A stretch of DNA of 7,872 nt, taken from positions 1-7,872 of the forward strand of contig JAIEMR010000056.1 of the NCBI GenBank assembly GCA_019751935.1, read 5' to 3'. Numbering within the stretch: position 1 is the stretch's first letter; every line of letters begins with the position of its first letter. Shown piece after piece: positions 5,712-7,872 of the stretch. The position numbers and the translations under genes were made by a program. This DNA is from Alphaproteobacteria bacterium. GTDB taxonomy: Bacteria > Pseudomonadota > Alphaproteobacteria > Paracaedibacterales > CAIULA01. Under the pieces are notes generated by a model. The model ran no database searches. It was not told the DNA's origin and saw nothing but the letters and a program-made list of their open reading frames with translations.

Positions 5712-6142
5712 ACTTCATCTGTCATGTTACGTTGTTGAGCTTCAATTTGTGCAAGTAAGAATTTAGCTTCCTCTAAAAACTCAGGAATATGAGAAAATAC
5801 TTCTTGAGCTTTTGTTTGATTATAAGTGTGACTTGTTGTCCCACGATTTTTACGAAACTCGCACCATCTATCTACCTCAGCATTCAAAAGTCCTCTACCA
5901 ATACCCTTACGAATGATATCTTTAAAGCCTATGTTCTGAAAATCCAAATCAGTTAAGCTTGTCTCTTTTAAAAACCTCACCAAAGTTTTAAAAGATATTT
6001 CATAAGTGAATTCAAAAGCTTGAATGGCCGCTGCTCGTAAGTGCTGGGCTAGTTTTTCATCTTGTGCTAACTCAGAACGACAATAGGTTAAAGCCTCTTC
6101 TAATTGTTGAACAGATTTGCGAAATGATTCCAAATCCAGCAT
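5708..6142 (-). CDS. hepT: HepT-like HEPN toxin (HI0074 family)
   Basis: The 144-residue helical protein matches the HI0074/HepT family in length and order. It opens with MLDLESFRKSVQQLEEAL, has the AIQAFEFTYEISFK helix, and then WCEFRKNRGTTSHTYN. That holds the toxin signature RX4HXY: R100, H105 and Y107. In HepT the Arg and His form the RNase site and the Tyr is the one AMPylated by MntA. The Asn that usually follows the Arg is Gly here. I chose the ATG at 6142 because family members start at that point and GGGG lies 6 bases upstream; an ATG at 6154 would add four residues. The gene comes first in the operon and overlaps the antitoxin gene by 4 bp, the usual type VII layout. Expected role: RNase arrest of growth, perhaps anti-phage or plasmid or genome stabilisation. 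Confidence 0.85.
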   Translation of the reverse strand: MLDLESFRKSVQQLEEALTYCRSELAQDEKLAQHLRAAAIQAFEFTYEISFKTLVRFLKETSLTDLDFQNIGFKDIIRKGIGRGLLNAEVDRWCEFRKNRGTTSHTYNQTKAQEVFSHIPEFLEEAKFLLAQIEAQQRNMTDEV

Positions 6143-6191
6143 TATATGCCCCATTCGTCACAATACCTACATACTGTTCTGCTCTATTTCC

Positions 6192-6234
6192 TGAAACTTC
6201 TCAAGGTTTTTTTCAGTATTTAAATGAAGTTTCA
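6192..6234. repeat. 9-bp inverted repeat at the end of the CorC-like gene
   Basis: TGAAACTTC (6192-6200) and GAAGTTTCA (6226-6234) are perfect inverted repeats around a 25-base loop. The stop codon of the CorC-like gene (6232-6234) is in the stem. No T-run follows on the minus strand, so it is a poor intrinsic terminator, but it lies between that gene and hepT and may slow read-through or protect the 3' end. Confidence 0.35.
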
Positions 6235-7497
6235 AACCGGATCTAAACAAGGCGTGATTTTAACAAGCGTGATTTGGTTACGTTGCCGCCTTAAAATTTC
6301 AAAGCGAAAACCATAAAACATAAAGGTTTGCCCAACCTCTGGGATCATCCGAACTTGGTATAGCAAAAGCCCTGCAACGGTTGCAGCTGGTTCATCTGGT
6401 AAATTCCAATCAAATTGACGGTTAAGGTCACGAATTGTCACACTGCCATCAACAATAAAAGATCCATCTGCCTGTGGTCTCACACCCTTTACCGTGATAT
6501 CGTGTTCATCTGCAATATCACCAACGATTTCCTCTAAGATATCCTCTAAAGTCACAATTCCCATCAGAACGCCATATTCATCCACAACCAAGGAAAAATG
6601 TTCTCGGCGTTGACGAAACGCCTGCAATTGATCCAAAAGATCTGTGCTTTCAGGGACAAACCAGGGTTTACTTGCAATGTTTTTGATATTCAGATCATCA
6701 ATATCACCAGGATGGGACCTCACCGCACGAAGCAATGCCTTGGCGTTAATAATCCCAATGATGTTATCCGGATCACCTTTCCATAAAGGAAGACGCGTGA
6801 AAGGACAGGATAAAACTTGATCAACAATTATGCTTAAAGGTTCGTCAGCATTCAGCATCGTTACATTTTTGCGGTGAACCATAATTTCACCAACCTGAAC
6901 AGATCCCAAGTCTAGAATACTTTTTAACATCGCTCTTTCATGAGGCACGTCTTGTCCGGGTCCTTTGTGTAGATCAATAACCCCCTTAAGTTCATCCAAG
7001 GAAGCATGATCAGCATCTTGAGCAGATGTTTTAATGCCAAACAAACTGAGTGTTTTTCTCGCAAAAACATTTATCACCTGGTTAAAAGGGCGAAAAATCT
7101 TAAACATTATGCTTAAAAAATGAGCAGATGTTAACAAAAGTCGTTCAGGACTGTACAGAGCCAGCATTTTTGGCATCACTTCTGCATATACCAAAATCAA
7201 AGGCCCCATAATTAACGAAGCATAAGCAGGTCCCTCTTGCCCAACTAAATTAATCATCAATGCGGTAGCAAGAGAAACAGCACCTGTGTTAATCATCGTA
7301 TTGCACATCAAAAGAACACTGATAACGAGACCTAACTTTTGCTGAAGATCTTTAATGATAACAGCTCGTTTATCACCTTCTTTAGCCAAATGATGGAACT
7401 TAGCTTTTGATGAAACAGTAATAGCCGTTTCACATGCAGAGAAAAAAGCCCCCATAAATAAAAGAACGAGAATAACTAGCAGCAGAATAATAGTCAT
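6232..7497 (-). CDS. CNNM/CorC (HlyC) family membrane protein with CBS pair
   Basis: The 421-residue protein has the full family layout. The CNNM (DUF21) membrane domain spans about 1-190: a first segment (1-18) runs into GAFFSACETAITVSS, further hydrophobic stretches lie near 57-80, 90-112 and 120-138, and VYAEVMPKMLA stands where GEVxPK is usual. Two CBS domains span about 200-330, opening at LDLGSVQVGEIMVHRK (196-210) and ending in the signature VVDEYGVLMGIVTLEDILEE (304-323). A CorC/HlyC C-terminal domain spans about 340-418. Relatives act in magnesium or cobalt efflux or homeostasis in the inner membrane, with CBS domains sensing adenine nucleotides. Some are named hemolysins for historical reasons, which I do not infer here. 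The ATG is 3 bases after the upstream gene's stop, so the two are probably one operon. Family is certain; substrate is not. Confidence 0.9.
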   Translation of the reverse strand: MTIILLLVILVLLFMGAFFSACETAITVSSKAKFHHLAKEGDKRAVIIKDLQQKLGLVISVLLMCNTMINTGAVSLATALMINLVGQEGPAYASLIMGPLILVYAEVMPKMLALYSPERLLLTSAHFLSIMFKIFRPFNQVINVFARKTLSLFGIKTSAQDADHASLDELKGVIDLHKGPGQDVPHERAMLKSILDLGSVQVGEIMVHRKNVTMLNADEPLSIIVDQVLSCPFTRLPLWKGDPDNIIGIINAKALLRAVRSHPGDIDDLNIKNIASKPWFVPESTDLLDQLQAFRQRREHFSLVVDEYGVLMGIVTLEDILEEIVGDIADEHDITVKGVRPQADGSFIVDGSVTIRDLNRQFDWNLPDEPAATVAGLLLYQVRMIPEVGQTFMFYGFRFEILRRQRNQITLVKITPCLDPV

Positions 7498-7500
7498 AAT

Positions 7501-7872
7501 TTAGTGAATGAAACTTTCATCCGTAGGATCTGGCATGTCAATCTGTGTCCCAGAGATTTGATAACGGATAGAAGGTTTTGCAAAAGCGTCTTCGTTATCC
7601 AATAAACGCTTAGCTTTTACTGTCCGCATTCTGCGTTTGTTGTTAGACTTCCCTGCAGTGGCTGTTACACGTTTATTTGCCTGATTAGGGTAGAGAGACA
7701 ATTCTTCTGTATATAACGATTTTGCCTCACGCAAAGTACCTTGAAGATGGTCCATAAGCACTTGAAACTGGGCAATTATTTTTAATGTATTTTGGTTTAA
7801 TTTTTCAGGAGATATAACCTTAAGATTGTCTCTCTTTTCTCTAGAAATCTGAGAAGAACCTTGAGTTTCAAG
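7501..7872 (-). CDS. hypothetical protein, 3' part only (runs out of the window)
   Basis: The minus-strand frame is open from the window edge at 7872 to the stop at 7501, giving the last 123 residues. A GTG (7761) and an ATG (7755) occur inside it, but the upstream codons are uninterrupted and look coding, so a start beyond the window is more likely than an 86-residue protein. I do not recognise it. The visible part has a charged start, a helix of about 35 residues (EKLNQNTLKIIAQFQV onward), a very basic central stretch (KRRMR, KAKR) and an acidic, Pro-containing end. No membrane segment is seen. Its stop is 3 bases before the CorC-like gene, suggesting one operon and possible translational coupling. 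Confidence 0.65.
   Translation of the reverse strand, partial: LETQGSSQISREKRDNLKVISPEKLNQNTLKIIAQFQVLMDHLQGTLREAKSLYTEELSLYPNQANKRVTATAGKSNNKRRMRTVKAKRLLDNEDAFAKPSIRYQISGTQIDMPDPTDESFIH

Noticed and set aside
6232..7497. Calling the CBS-domain protein a hemolysin
   Set aside because: The name is historical for part of this family; the CNNM-CBS-CorC layout indicates an ion-homeostasis membrane protein.
7501..7761. Complete 86-residue gene beginning at the GTG at 7761
   Set aside because: The frame stays open with coding-like sequence to the window edge, so the gene most likely starts outside the window.

Overview
The window looks like chromosomal DNA of a host-associated, AT-rich alphaproteobacterium, plausibly a Holosporales-type endosymbiont of protists. 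The lineage rests on the alphaproteobacterial flavour of a RuvC fragment and on the CNNM/CorC-type protein. The host-associated lifestyle is inferred from three genes for exported proteins with enzyme-like or signalling-like domains. None of this names a species.

Layout. At the left end is a ruvC remnant (about 80-364, +) that has lost its N-terminal half. It is followed by an exported protein carrying a complete response-regulator receiver domain (486-1301, +) and a small unrecognised protein with a possible sliding-clamp motif at its N-terminus (1382-1693, +). A GC-rich hairpin (1737-1776) separates these from a convergent gene (1813-3027, -) for a secreted protein that resembles Bacillus Tgl, a protein-glutamine gamma-glutamyltransferase. 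A tRNA-Arg(CCG) gene (3229-3305, +) has its own promoter, with a perfect 14-bp palindrome between the -35 and -10. Next to it is an exported protein with an aminoglycoside-phosphotransferase/choline-kinase type kinase fold (3333-4574, -).

The most interesting unit is at 4833-6142 (-). A HepT-type HEPN toxin gene overlaps by 4 bp an MntA-type nucleotidyltransferase antitoxin gene, as in type VII toxin-antitoxin systems. Here, however, the antitoxin carries about 190 extra residues with a second RN-x3-H HEPN-like motif, and the GC content falls sharply at the junction (about 42% to about 29%). This suggests a chimeric antitoxin-HEPN protein and a three-domain variant of the system. A terminator-like hairpin follows it.

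The right end is a two-gene transcription unit on the minus strand: the 3' part of an unrecognised gene that runs out of the window (7501-7872), then a CNNM/CorC-family membrane protein with CBS domains (6232-7497). No insertion sequence, integrase or CRISPR array was seen. All gaps between genes are under 300 bases.
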